Source: Chara braunii (Eukaryota > Streptophyta > Charophyceae > Charales > Characeae). From it: a stretch of DNA of 47,166 nucleotides. Positions 12,268 to 21,967 of the stretch are shown here, in pieces. The notes beneath the pieces were generated by a model that had not been told where the DNA came from, made no database searches, and worked only from the letters and a program-made list of their open reading frames with translations. Both the position numbers and the translations under genes were made by a program. Where the stretch lies: the NCBI GenBank assembly GCA_003427395.1, contig BFEA01000330.1, forward strand, positions 1,465,658 through 1,512,823, given 5' to 3'. Numbering within the stretch: position 1 is the stretch's first letter; each line of letters opens with the position of its first letter.

Positions 12268-12906
12268 GTTTTCAAAAAATTCCGAAAACAAAATATGTTG
12301 TGGAGAAAAATAAAAAAACAACATTTGCCTGGTCACTACATCCAAATTAATTACCACATTTGAATTAAAAACCAAATACAGAAAATAAATGCTATGATAA
12401 AAATAAGAAAAAATAAAAAGAGAATTAAAATGAGTGAGTGTGTCAGCACCTTTTCGACACCGCCATCTTTGCCGATTTGTATCTTTTGGTATTTTCAAGT
12501 GCCCTGAAAATTTACAGATATGTAGTTTACATAATCAATAACTCATTAGAAGTTTTTCAAAAAATAATAAATATTTTTAGGCCCCGAAATAAAGTGAAAA
12601 CACAAAGTTAAAAGTGAAAAAAAAAACAAAATAGTGAATGGGCGAGCACGTTTTGACACCCCCATCTTTGACGATTCTTAATGTTTTTTGGGATTAGCAG
12701 AATGGCTTCAAAATTTATAGGCGTGTAGGTTACATCACAGAGGACTCACAAAAAAAAATTCAGAAAACAAAACTTATTTATAGGCCCCGAAACATTTTTT
12801 GGCGGGGGCCNAACCTGGAGGTGTTTGGCCCCCGAACGAGACCCCGAACGCCCGAACGTTCGGGGGCCAGCCCGGGGGCCCCCGAATGTTTGGTCAGGTA
12901 ACCCTG
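12133..12906 (+). mobile_element. hAT-like MITE, family E copy 1
   Basis: Bounded by inverted termini CAGGGTTACC (12133) and GGTAACCCTG (ending 12906), with TA-rich sequence on both sides. The ends are GC-rich and full of GAACGCCCGAA/CGTTCGG motifs; the interior is AT-rich. Two internal segments about 195 bp apart carry CACC[G/C]CCATCTTTG, the reverse of a GCCAAAGATGGCGGTGTC box, so the interior is itself a diverged tandem dimer. There is no transposase frame. hAT assignment rests on the 8-bp duplication of the related copy at 21001-21355. An N sits at 12811. Confidence 0.8.
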
Positions 12907-12946
12907 TATGTATATATATATATTTTTTTTAATATTTTAATTACGA

Positions 12947-13206
12947 GGCTACCAGAGTGGTATAGGACCACTTACCCGACCGGACCGAAAAAAAATAATA
13001 ATAATAATTAAAAAAAAATAAATAAATAAAAAAATGGTAAAGCATTTTTATGTGATCTTGAGGCAAAACTTGTTCAGTTTATTTTTTTGAAAAACATAGT
13101 TTGTTTCCGGATTTGTTTGATTTTTTTATTATTATTATTTTTTTGTAGGGACCTTCCTTTGTACTTGCACGACCAGGCCGCCCGGGAAACAAGGTGACCC
13201 GGTGTC
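12947..13206 (+). mobile_element. hAT-like MITE, family F, truncated copy
   Basis: Begins with GGCTACCAG and contains the shared core ATGTGATCTTGAGGCAAAA. It then shows TAGGGACCTTCC...GCACGACCAGGCCGCCCGGG, the typical right-hand GC-rich block, but the closing CTGGTAGCC terminus is missing. Confidence 0.6.
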
Positions 13207-13275
13207 GGAGCAAACACCCTGATAAGGGTATTTGCTCATGTTTTTGCATCCAGTACAGTATCGACGCCGATTGCC

Positions 13276-13800
13276 GTGTCAGGGACGATCCGGAGTAAAA
13301 AGTGAGAATTTTTTGACATGCCGTCGTAAAGTAGACTTCTCGACCTCTAACGTCGAGGTTGCTAGGTGGTCATACGTGGAGATACGACGTGTACAACAAC
13401 CGCTAAGGGTTAGTTAAATTAACTAAAAAAATCTTCGGTCGCGAGGGTCGGAGGGTTGGAAGGAAGTGAGAGAAGGTCGAGCTGGATGTGGCGACCATGG
13501 TCTAAATAAAGTGGAAAAGGTTCTCGGCGGTAATAGCCTCATACTCATTATTGTCTTATAAAACCTTTATACAGTCTGTTATTCATTTAACCATGATCTG
13601 TTAAGGAGAGTACAATGTCATTGGTAGAAAGATGGTTCGTTTGAAACTTCGTTTATCTTGATAAAATGAGTAATATACTATAGGATACGGGCATATATAA
13701 TCTTTGCGAATAACACTCGATTTCGTTCTCTGACTCAAAAACGTAAATGGACAGCTTTTTAAAAGTTCGACCAGAAAATTTAGAAGCCTAGGGTAAGGTA
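13276..13800. repeat. Diverged duplicated segment, copy 1
   Basis: Shares TCAGGGACG, AAGTGAGAATTTTTTG, TAGGTGGTCATA, GGAGATACGACGTGTACAAC, GGTTGGAAGGAAGTGA and many other blocks, in order, with 14812-15300. The two could be LTR remnants of one decayed element, but I could not fix termini. Confidence 0.75.
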
Positions 13801-14399
13801 ATCTACACTTGAGCCTAACTTGTCTAGCGTGTCAGTTCTAGACGTCTTACCACGCGTAACTCATTCCTATGTTGCGACGATCTAGCAAACACCCTCGACC
13901 GACCTACCTCTACGAATGCAAGTAAAACTTTTCGTGTGTGGGTCGGTGGTTCAGCAAGGATACGCCTACCTAAAGGTGGTGACAGCCGCTTGGGTAGAGG
14001 TAAGTTGTACCTCGCGGAATCTCAACCTGTTGTGGGGTGTCATGAGATGTATTGCCCACGTGCACGGTCAGAGTGGTGACTAATGATTTCTTCTCAAGAG
14101 AAAAATCCTGTGTGACACGACCGTAAACTTTCCACGCTCGCTGCAGCGTACGAATCTCGACTGCCTGCTTGATTAACAAATTGCTTGGAGTTGATCAAGT
14201 ACCAGAAGATTCATATCTGAATGAATCTACTACTTGCGTAACTTATACTAAAGTTACTCCTCTTCTGCTCCAAGTCGGAGCTAGCTAAGTAGGTTTAGGG
14301 ACAAATTGATAAATAGGAAACACAGGGATCGAGTCCACCTGATCTTGAGCTAGCGCCTTTTTACAAGTAGCTCTACTTTGGTCTTCACCCGTTTTCTGT

Positions 14400-14465
14400 C
14401 GGTTGGGACTTGAACCCGCGACCTTAATGTTATGATTAGTTTAGGACTGCTTGGCCAGTTGAGGT
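14400..14465 (-). repeat. tRNA-like (SINE-type) Pol III promoter remnant
   Basis: On the minus strand, TGGCCAAGCAGT (14446-14457) fits an A box. It is followed about 30 bases later by GGGTTCAAGTCCC (14405-14417), which contains a perfect B-box GGTTCAAGTCC. The interval and the GGTCGCGGGTTCAAGTCCC wording match the tRNA T-arm region. No acceptor-stem pairing is visible, so this is a SINE or tRNA-derived relic rather than a tRNA gene. Confidence 0.6.
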
Positions 14466-14582
14466 CCGAGTCTCTGTTGTAGCGCATACCGAACGTAGAT
14501 GCAGAAATCACATGATGTGTTGAATAACATGACTTAATAAGCATAAATGACATGATTACACGTCATCTCGTAGTCGTAATGT

Positions 14583-14595
14583 CTCTGATACCATG
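14583..14595 (-). mobile_element. tRNA-iMet-type primer-binding site next to an LTR end
   Basis: The minus strand reads CA|TGGTATCAGAG: an 11-base match to the complement of the plant initiator-Met tRNA 3' end, the usual copia-type primer site, directly after a terminal CA. The LTR would lie above 14594. No second LTR or pol was found, so only this junction is supported. Confidence 0.5.
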
Positions 14596-14811
14596 TTTAA
14601 TGACTATCATATCATCCTCTTCTAAGGGTTCCCTCGTTTCATCCTTGCATCCCCAATTTCACTTCTTGTCATAAACTCGCTTCACATTAGCATATCATAT
14701 TGGATCATAAGGCACCCCGCTCCTCTCTTCCAGTTCCTAATCCGTGTGGCATGGTCAGAGGGACATAGTATCTAGAGAAATGTTCTAAGTGTCTAGTTAC
14801 GTGGGGATTAA

Positions 14812-15300
14812 GCGTCAGGGACGGTCTGGAGTAAGAAGTGAGAATTTTTTGGCATGGCGCCGTAAAACAAACTTCTTGATCACTGAGGTCGAGGTTGTTA
14901 GGTGGTCATATGCGGAGATACGACGTGTACAACAATCAGTGAGGGTTAGTAAAAAAAAAAAAAATTAAAGATCTTCGACTGCGAGGGCCAGCAGGTTGGA
15001 AGGAAGTGACAGAAGGTCGCACGGGATGTGGCGAGTCTGACGACCACGGTGTAAATAAAGTGGGAAGGGTTATCAATGGTAATACCCCCATATTCATTAT
15101 TGTTTTATGAAGCCTTTACATTTGTTGTTATTCAGTTAGTCGTAATCTGTTAAGAAAAGTACAATGTCCTTGGTAGAATGATGGTTCGATTGATGCTTTG
15201 TTTGTTTTTATCATAAGAATAATATAGTATAGGACACGGGCATTTAGAAGCGGAAATAAACAGTCTTTTAAAGTTCGAAATAAAAACCTAAAAGTCGAGG
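14812..15300. repeat. Diverged duplicated segment, copy 2
   Basis: Partner of 13276-13800 in the same orientation. It has a 14-base poly-A tract (about 14951) where copy 1 has TTAAATTAACTAAAAAAA, and it lacks about 40 bases near 15245 present in copy 1. Confidence 0.75.
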
Positions 15301-15317
15301 CTCAAATATAACTATCT

Positions 15318-15385
15318 AAATAACGAGAATTGAACCGGTGTTTTCAAATTCACAACCTGACATTTTGACCTATTAAATTATATTT
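15318..15385 (-). repeat. tRNA-like remnant
   Basis: The minus strand gives TAGGTCAAAATG (A-box-like, 15361-15372), TTGTGAA in anticodon-loop position, and CCGGTTCAATTCTCG (B-box-like, 15324-15338). Acceptor stems are absent. Probably a SINE or tRNA pseudogene. Confidence 0.45.
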
Positions 15386-15778
15386 GTCGTGACCCCGACT
15401 CGCTCGAACTGACAAAGCGTTTTAGAAAGTAAATCAGATCCCGAAGTGTAAAATCGTCAAATGAGTACGTTCGCTATATCATATATAAGAACCTTCTCGT
15501 TATAGATTCAGTGAAATATAAGGTGCCTCAAATTATCCACGAATCGATTGATCAATTAATTGATTGATCAACGATTTTGATTTATTGATTCGGTGATTGA
15601 CTTATTGTTCAATCTCTTGGTCTCTCTCTAACACACACACACACCTCCGACAATGTAATAAAAACGTTAAGCGAGAGGGGGGGCTGGGGTTCGAACGTTC
15701 GAACGTTCGATCGTTCCGCGCAGCTCATTCGGTCGGAGTCGAACACCAGTACACTTGTTTATATATATATATATATAC

Positions 15779-16415
15779 ATGGTTAGCAGGCCGAACGTTC
15801 CGAGGCCCCCCGGACCGACTCTCGAACGCTCGGGCGTTCGAGGTCACATTTGGGGTCCGAACCTAAAGGGGTTCGGCCCCCACCAAAAAATATTTCGAGG
15901 CTTAAAAATTACTTTGTTTTTTTTGTTTTATTTTTTTAGTTTTTTATGATATGCGCTACATGCATACAACTTTTCAAGGCATTTTGCGAAGCTAAACCAA
16001 AATTAAAAATTGCCCAAATGGCAGTGTCAAAACGTGCTAGGCCACTTAGTTTTTTTTTTCACTTTTCACTTTTTGTTTTTAATTTATTTTAGTCCCTCAA
16101 ATATTTTATTATTATTGTTTTTTTTAATTATAAGCTTTATGTTATTTGAAATACACATCTATAAAATTTCAGGGCATTTGGCTATCCCAAGCAAGAATAA
16201 AAAATCGCTAAAGATGGCAGTGTCGAAAACGTGCTTGCCCACTCAATGATTTTAATTCTTTTTTATTTTTTATTTATTTTTTTTTATTAATTTTTTTTCG
16301 TATTTTATTTTTATTTCACATTTTGTAAGGAATTCGGATGTAACTCGGAGACAAATATTGTTCGTTTTAGTTTTATGCATAACATATATGTTTATCAGAT
16401 TGTTTGGATTTTTTA
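15779..16415 (-). mobile_element. hAT-like MITE, family E copy 5 (right end lost)
   Basis: Follows a (TA)n run. The terminus CATGGTTAGC is a decayed CAGGGTTACC. Then come GAACGTTCG-rich ends, GGGGTTCGGCCCCCACC, and two boxes related to GCCAAAGATGGCGGTGTC (ATGGCAGTGTCAAAACGTGC near 16018 and AAGATGGCAGTGTCGAAAAC near 16211). The right terminus is replaced by the family F copy starting at 16416. Confidence 0.7.
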
Positions 16416-16478
16416 TAGGCTACCAGTTGGGCCGCCCAGGTCCAGGGCGGCCAGCTCGTGCAAGGACCAGGGACGATC

Positions 16479-16514
<36 letters not shown>

Positions 16515-16680
16515 ATGTTATGCAGAAAAATAAACTTAACAATGTTTGCTCTAGGGTCACATCTAAATTCTTCACCAAATTTAAAATAAAAAATAAAATT
16601 TACAAATATTTATTTTATTAGGCTACCAGTCGGGCCTATTTTCCCCGGTGGCCCGGCCATGCAAGCACCAGGGAAGGTCC

Positions 16681-16716
<36 letters not shown>

Positions 16717-17162
16717 TAGGCAACCTGAGTGGCCCGGCTCCAGTTGCCTAGCCGGGTAAAAAAAAAATAAGAAAATAAAAAATAAAAATTATTTTTGAAC
16801 TTTATTTTTTATTTTACATTTGTTAAAGAATTTCGATGTGACCCTGAGGCAAAAGTTGTTCAGTTTATGTTTCTGCATAGCATAGTTTTTTTCGGTTTTT
16901 TTTTTTTTTTTTTTTTTTCCTAGGACCTTCCGAGGCCCTTGCACGGTCAAGCCGTCCGGGAAAATAGGGTGACTCAGGCAGCCTGGCTGGTAGCGTAGAA
17001 AAAAATTATATTATGCAGAAAAATAAACTGAACAACTTTTGTCTTAGGGTCAAATCAAAATTATTTACCAATTTTTAAACAAAAAATTAATTTAAAAATA
17101 TGTTCTTTTTTTTTCTTTTTGGCCCGGCCGGGCAAGTGGACCCGGACCACTCTGGTAGCCTA
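16416..17162 (+). mobile_element. Nested pair of family F hAT-like MITEs
   Basis: The outer copy opens TAGGCTACCAG at 16416 and closes CTGGTAGCCTA at 17162. A second copy opens at 16619 with TAGGCTACCAG and closes near 16997 with CTGGTAGCGTA, apparently inserted into the first. The shared core GAATTTCGATGTGACCCTGAGGCAAA lies near 16830 (26 bases, given in parts in the findings), and its reverse lies near 16550 and 17045. Long poly-A tracts at about 16480-16510 and 16682-16714 accompany it. A further partial end (CTCGGTCGGGAAAGTGACC...TGGTTGCCTA) follows at 17200-17238. Confidence 0.7.
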
Positions 17163-17273
17163 GTTTTTTTATGTTTTTTTTTTTTTTTTTTTTTTTTTCT
17201 CGGTCGGGAAAGTGACCCTGAGCAACTCTGGTTGCCTATGACTTTTTAGATTTGTTTTTTTTTTTTATTGGTC

Positions 17274-17352
17274 CGTGTTCGGCTTGAACAACTGAACATT
17301 TGGCAAGTTCTGTTTGAGAGTTCGACCAAACCTGAATGCCAGCAACCCTATA
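17274..17352 (+). mobile_element. Right end of a third MITE-like family (G)
   Basis: GTCCGTGTTCGGCTTGAACAAC...GAATGCCAGCAACCCTATATATA matches 37140-37222 almost exactly in order, both ending in AACCCTATATATA. It is the right-hand end of an element targeting TA-rich DNA. Confidence 0.6.
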
Positions 17353-17394
17353 TATAGATATATTAGAGTATGCATATATATGTATGTATATAAA

Positions 17395-17797
17395 AAGGCT
17401 TACCGCCGTTCAGTTCAGTCGAACATCCGAACCGAGACGACTACATGTTCAGGACCTTCTAAGAGTCCTAGGAGTCCTAGCTACAAGTTTGAATCGAACA
17501 TGAATGTTTTTTTTTTTTAATTAACGTATTGCAGAGAGGGGTTTTCTTATAGTGCATATAATTTTATTTTTTTTAAAGAAGTAGGGAGGCATACCCCTCC
17601 GACCATTTATGTATATGTTTGTGTGTGCGTGTCAGGGAAGGTTACCCCGCCCCCATCAATTAATCAAAAAAAAAAAAAAAAATTGTGTTGAACACATGTG
17701 TGTGTGTGTGCGAGGGATGGGGGTGACCCCTCCCCCAACAATCAATTAATCAATCAAGAAAATAAAAAAATGTATAAAAATAAAATAGCACATCGAA

Positions 17798-17835
<38 letters not shown>

Positions 17836-17998
17836 TGGTTGCACAAGGAGGTGGCGACCCCTCCCCAACTAATCAATAAATCAATCAATGAAAAAAAAAA
17901 AAAGCATCGAACGCACGTTTTTTTTTTTTTTTTTTTTCGTGCGTACAAAAAAGGTAGACCTCCTCCACCACCAATCAATCAATCAACCAATCACTCAG

Positions 17999-18040
<42 letters not shown>

Positions 18041-18266
18041 TATCAATCAATCAATCATTCAATCAACCAACCAATCGATCAATCAATAAATTAAGCAATC
18101 AAACAATCAATTAAAAAAAAGCAAAAGTGAATCGAACGCGTGTATGTGTGTGGTTGTCTGTGGGCACTAGGGGCGAGCGACCTCTCCCCTCCAATCAATC
18201 AATCAATCAAAAAAAAAAAAAGGTTTGAAGAAAAAAAAAACAAGAGCGTTGAACGCGCACGTACGT
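17395..18266. repeat. Family G left end plus compound (GT)n/(AATC)n array, copy 1
   Basis: Starts AAAGGCTTACCGCCGTTCAG, with partner AGGGTTACCGTTGTTCAG at 39687. About five irregular units follow. Each has ATCGAACGCACGTG(TG)n, then a variable G-rich segment, GACCCCTCCCC, (AATC)n and poly-A. The longest AATC tract is 17993-18112. The same order of units recurs at 39890-40890, so the array moved or duplicated as a block. Confidence 0.8.
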
Positions 18267-18733
18267 TGTCGCACTTTTTCTAGTCCGACCTCTTTAGGCA
18301 ACCAAAAAGCCAACAGGTTGTTAAGCACAATTTAGATGCTGATGTTTACAAAATAAAGTAAATTAAATAAAGCAAATCCCTTTCTGTTGTGTGCGTCCGG
18401 CTTCGAGTGAGACCCTTCAATTACGATTTACGTCGGTCCCCGTTCTTAGGAATCTTTTATTTTGATTCGGAACAGCAGAAAACCATGCAAATAATAATCA
18501 TAAAATTATGATATGTCATGCATGCATCAATTTTACAAATTTACTAATTTCGAAAACAGAGACAAGATCATCCGAAATGCATAATCATCCGGCATAGTCA
18601 ATGTAAGAGAAGCAAGACTGATTGACTCGGGCAAAGACAAGATAAATGAGAGAAGAATGAAAACGCAAAATAATCTCAGGAAGTACACATAAGGAGAGTG
18701 GTCAACACTAATCAGGAGTCCTCACCTATCCCT

Positions 18734-19490
18734 CTAGGTCATACACTCGATTTCATATTTTGTTGTGCGTTTTCTGTGCTTTGAGCCACGTCCCTGTATT
18801 CTCTGAGGTTGTGGCCCCTGGATGTAGAGCCACCTGAACCATACGAGCTCCGAGCATTTCAACCCGAGTTCCATGATATGGAAATCAACCATAACACAAA
18901 ACTTCTCCCAAAGTGTAAGAAGATATGGTGGAGAAAACATTCCCCGCCAGAGATGCTCAAACTTTGAAGACTCAGTTACTGCCTCATAGTCAATCACTGC
19001 AGGAGAGATGTACCTCTTGGCTACTTGAGGCTTGGGATAATTAGAGTAGAGTTTGGATCCGAAACTGCGGATCAACTTTGTCCCATTCTCGTCAAGCTCC
19101 CTTTTTCTCTCCTCAAGGTGTCTGGTCGCTAAAACCCAGACTGAGTCGAAGTATTCATGAGTCTCCTTGCCTTTCTTCACTTAGGGTCTCAAGTCATAGA
19201 TAGTGTCGCCTGCAAAACTGGCGAGGACGACAAAAATGGATAGGTCTCTCTGTCCAAACCCAACTGCACTGATGTACCGATACTGAAAGGCATCTTTAAG
19301 AGCTATCTGGTTGAGGCTGGCCAAAACTGACACATTGCCTGGGAATGACTGAACGGTACTCATGTGAGTAGTGTGAATGTTGAAAACAACCTGGTGTCCT
19401 CTGTTAAAAGTACTGCCTGACTGATACTGACCTCTGGGGCAGTTGGCAAAGGTTGTACACATATTGGGCTTTGACTTGAAGTCTCGAGTA
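18734..19490 (-). pseudogene. Decayed ORF inside LTR copy A, C-terminal block
   Basis: On the minus strand, about 250 codons from about 19490 (FKSKPNMCTTFANCPRG) to the stop at 18734 (KYEIECMT) are open except for one TAA at 19181, where copy B reads Tyr. Copy B has its own stop (TAG) where A has Trp (DSVWV). Relative to B, a 48-bp gap at the YPKP/AKRY position is a multiple of three. Complementary stops plus an in-frame gap suggest a real ancestral protein. The product is unrecognised: soluble-looking, with a charged segment ATRHLEERKRELDENGTK and no obvious catalytic motif. A coding frame within an LTR is unusual; an accessory gene is one explanation. Confidence 0.5.
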
Positions 19491-19499
19491 TCTCGAATA

Positions 19500-19640
19500 G
19501 TTAAATAATGGTGGGATGCTGAATTGAATGTTGATTATTTTCTGATTGATTGTTGATTGCTTTCTAACCGATTGCTGATTGAATGCTGAATAATGTTGAT
19601 TGGATGCTGATTAAATGTTGATAGAATCCTGATTAAATGC
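19500..19640. repeat. Irregular GATTGTTGATT/GATGCTGATT repeat in LTR A
   Basis: Repeated 10-14-base units built from TGATTGATTGTTGATT, GATTGAATGCTGAAT and TGGATGCTGATTAAATG. The same array occurs in LTR B at 30895-31015, so it predates the LTR pair. Confidence 0.75.
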
Positions 19641-19655
19641 CCAGATGTTAAGTCA

Positions 19656-20043
19656 TCAAACACTGATCGGTTGGAAAGGCTGCAAATTTGCTGCAAGTTT
19701 TTCGTTAGCTGACGTACGGACAAGAACCTCAAAGAGAAAAACATAGGCATCTTCCGTGTTTACCCGAGCCTCGTCCTTGCCTGCTGCACTAACTCTAGAG
19801 ATGAGCCGGAACTTTTCGATCAGGTTACTAAAGTAAAACACGTACTGAATATATTTTTTTTTCACAACTCTCTAGATTACACTCTCCCTTTGGGCCGATT
19901 TTTGAAGCTCCATACATGCAACTGCCTCACATTCCCAATTCTCATGCTTGTGCATAATAACCCCATATTTTATTACCAGGATCTCTTCATCTTTCATGAC
20001 TTCTCCGTCCAAACCTCAGACAAAGAGTAGGTTAGGTTGTAGG
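19656..20043 (-). pseudogene. Decayed ORF inside LTR copy A, N-proximal block
   Basis: About 129 codons on the minus strand with two internal stops. It runs from LQPNLLF through DGEVMKDEEILVIKYG, KYIQYVFYFSNLIEKF and SAAGKDEARVNTEDA to ANLQPFQPISV. Copy B conserves the same residues over 31130-31430 with different lesions. It is separated from the C-terminal block by the TGATT-rich repeat at 19500-19650, which may be an intron, a linker or an insertion. Unrecognised family. Confidence 0.45.
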
Positions 20044-21000
20044 TAACTAACATCTTTAGACCTTGACTTAAAGTCCCTGACCGTGTCCTGTACGATCAAG
20101 CACAGGCAAGGACATCGGTTGCAGAGAAGCGGATGCAAGACAGCATGCATCTGGTTCGCTTGACAGCGTAGCTGGATTTTTATTAGAGCTTCGTCCTATT
20201 ATAACTAATTCCTCAATACTGCGCGGCCGGTCACTCTACTACTTAAACGTTGAGATGAAGCCTGATCTGTAAGGTGACAACTTACATGGACAAGTGGTGA
20301 CTATCTCTCTCTCATGATTTCATGTTGATATTGAAGCAACTGTTAATGCCAGGGAAAAGGTAAAGTGCAGCCCGACCGGGGCAGATTCGGAAACAACTGA
20401 ATGGGCAGATTCGAAAACAACTGAATCAGAATCTATGGAACGATTATCCGAAGCTGCCTGATCTGCGTTGACAACTAGGGTAGTTTCCCTAGAAAGTGCT
20501 ATTAATAGAGAAGTCGAATTTGATGAGGGTGCCCGTAAGTTCCCTAAGCTCGTTGGTGATCATCCACTATCAGGGCTCGTTATGTCTTCGTCTACGTCTT
20601 TGTCTGCAGAGGGATCAGATGAGCCCGTTACCAGCGTACACTACCCATCTCGGTGGTATAGCCCTCCAGTGACGGATGTAGCTGGCAACTCCCCGAACCC
20701 AATCATCTGTTTATTTTTTGCCCCTGCTTTGATTCAGCCCACCATTTCGAGCCCGAGTTCGAAGAGTTCCACCACCTTTGGTCTGTAAGAATGGTTTCCG
20801 GCGGAGAAAGATCTCAGTATCATTCCCATTGGGCCCTACATCAGGCAGAACCCAGGAGAGATATTTGAGATCTAACTTGAGTCCGAGTTGAAAAGGTCCT
20901 CTGTTTTCTTGTGGACATTCCTTAAGCCTGGTAACGATTAATGATCTCGAGTTTAAACTAAACTGCCTAGGTCACTGATTTCTCCTAACTAGGTATGTAG

Positions 21001-21355
21001 CTAGGTTACCAATGGTCCGGGGGCCGGTCGTCTCCCCCGGACATCTCCTCCATACGTCTGGTACCCCCGTCGTCCGGGAAAAAAAGTTTTTTTTTCGTAA
21101 AACAAAAATATATTTTTTTTTCGGTTTTTGATTTTTACTCATGATTGAATGCGAATTTGAACATGACTCCAAGGCAAATGTTGCTTGTATTGTTATGTTA
21201 CATAACATATATTGTTTTCAGATTTTTCTGAGAACTTGTTTTTTTTTTTGTGCGTTGGGTCGGACAACCCCTGTCCAGTCGGACATCCGACCAGACGTTC
21301 GGTCGGACATCCCAGACGGTCAGGGGGCTCCCGGACGTCCGATCCAACAACCTAG
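21001..21355 (+). mobile_element. hAT-like MITE with 8-bp target duplication, inserted in LTR A
   Basis: The element begins CTAGGTTACC and ends CAACCTAG. It is flanked by GTATGTAG at 20993-21000 and 21356-21363. LTR copy B has one GTATGTAG (32372-32379) and no insert, giving a clean empty site. Ends are rich in GGACGTCCG-type motifs. The AT-rich middle (CCAAGGCAAATGTTGCTTG, ACATAACATATATTG, TTTTCAGATTTTTCTGA) is related to families E and F. No coding sequence. An 8-bp duplication with short inverted ends is typical of hAT elements. Confidence 0.88.
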
Positions 21356-21893
21356 GTATGTAGACAATTAGTAACGGTTTATCTAACTGGACCTGTGAGT
21401 TGTTGGTTATAGCTTCCATAGAACTCCCTCTAAAGACCACTAGAGGTGAGTCTAGGCAAAGTAAGTAGTCAGAGTAGCAATCCACCCACACCTAGAGTGA
21501 TGACAACTCCAGTGTGTGAGGTTCCTTCTGGGTGTAGGCAGGTTAGCGTTAATGGTTAAGCCTCCGACTGGCGATGTGAACTGTGGCACAGCAAGATGAT
21601 CATACTACAGTCGCGCACCTTGTGTACCACTTCAAAGAGTGGGCCCTGTTGGAGTGGCGAGGCACATGAAACCTGATAAAAATCCAACAAAAGCCAGAGA
21701 TGAACAAGGCTACCTCAACGCCACTCTCTCAGGCTCTTTGTGGAGCGCAGCTTGCTTTACACCCTGCTCACACATTACACAGGGCTGCAAAGATTATTCG
21801 CATGGCCTAGAGCGTTTATCATCAGTTGACGGGAATTGAGAGTTACATGTTTATGCAAAAATAAATAAATACACACGTACGCATATATATATC

Positions 21894-21894
<1 letters not shown>

Positions 21895-21953
<59 letters not shown>

Positions 21954-21967
21954 TGTGTGTGTGTGTG
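21895..21967. repeat. (TA)n(GT)n microsatellite in LTR A
   Basis: TATATATCTATATAT followed by about 34 GT steps. The matching site in LTR B (32905-32956) has a longer TA and a shorter GT run. Confidence 0.95.

Noticed and set aside
17698-18114. Long open frames rich in Ile-Asn-Gln-Ser and similar frames at 40368-40811
   Set aside because: Translations of (AATC)n and (GT)n microsatellites, not genes.
20468-20788. Plus-strand open frame conserved in both LTRs (also 31848-32237)
   Set aside because: It is antisense to the element. The minus strand of the same stretch also reads as a Ser/Asp-rich protein-like sequence (DPSADKDVDEDITSPDSG), so openness here does not decide the coding strand. Left uncalled.
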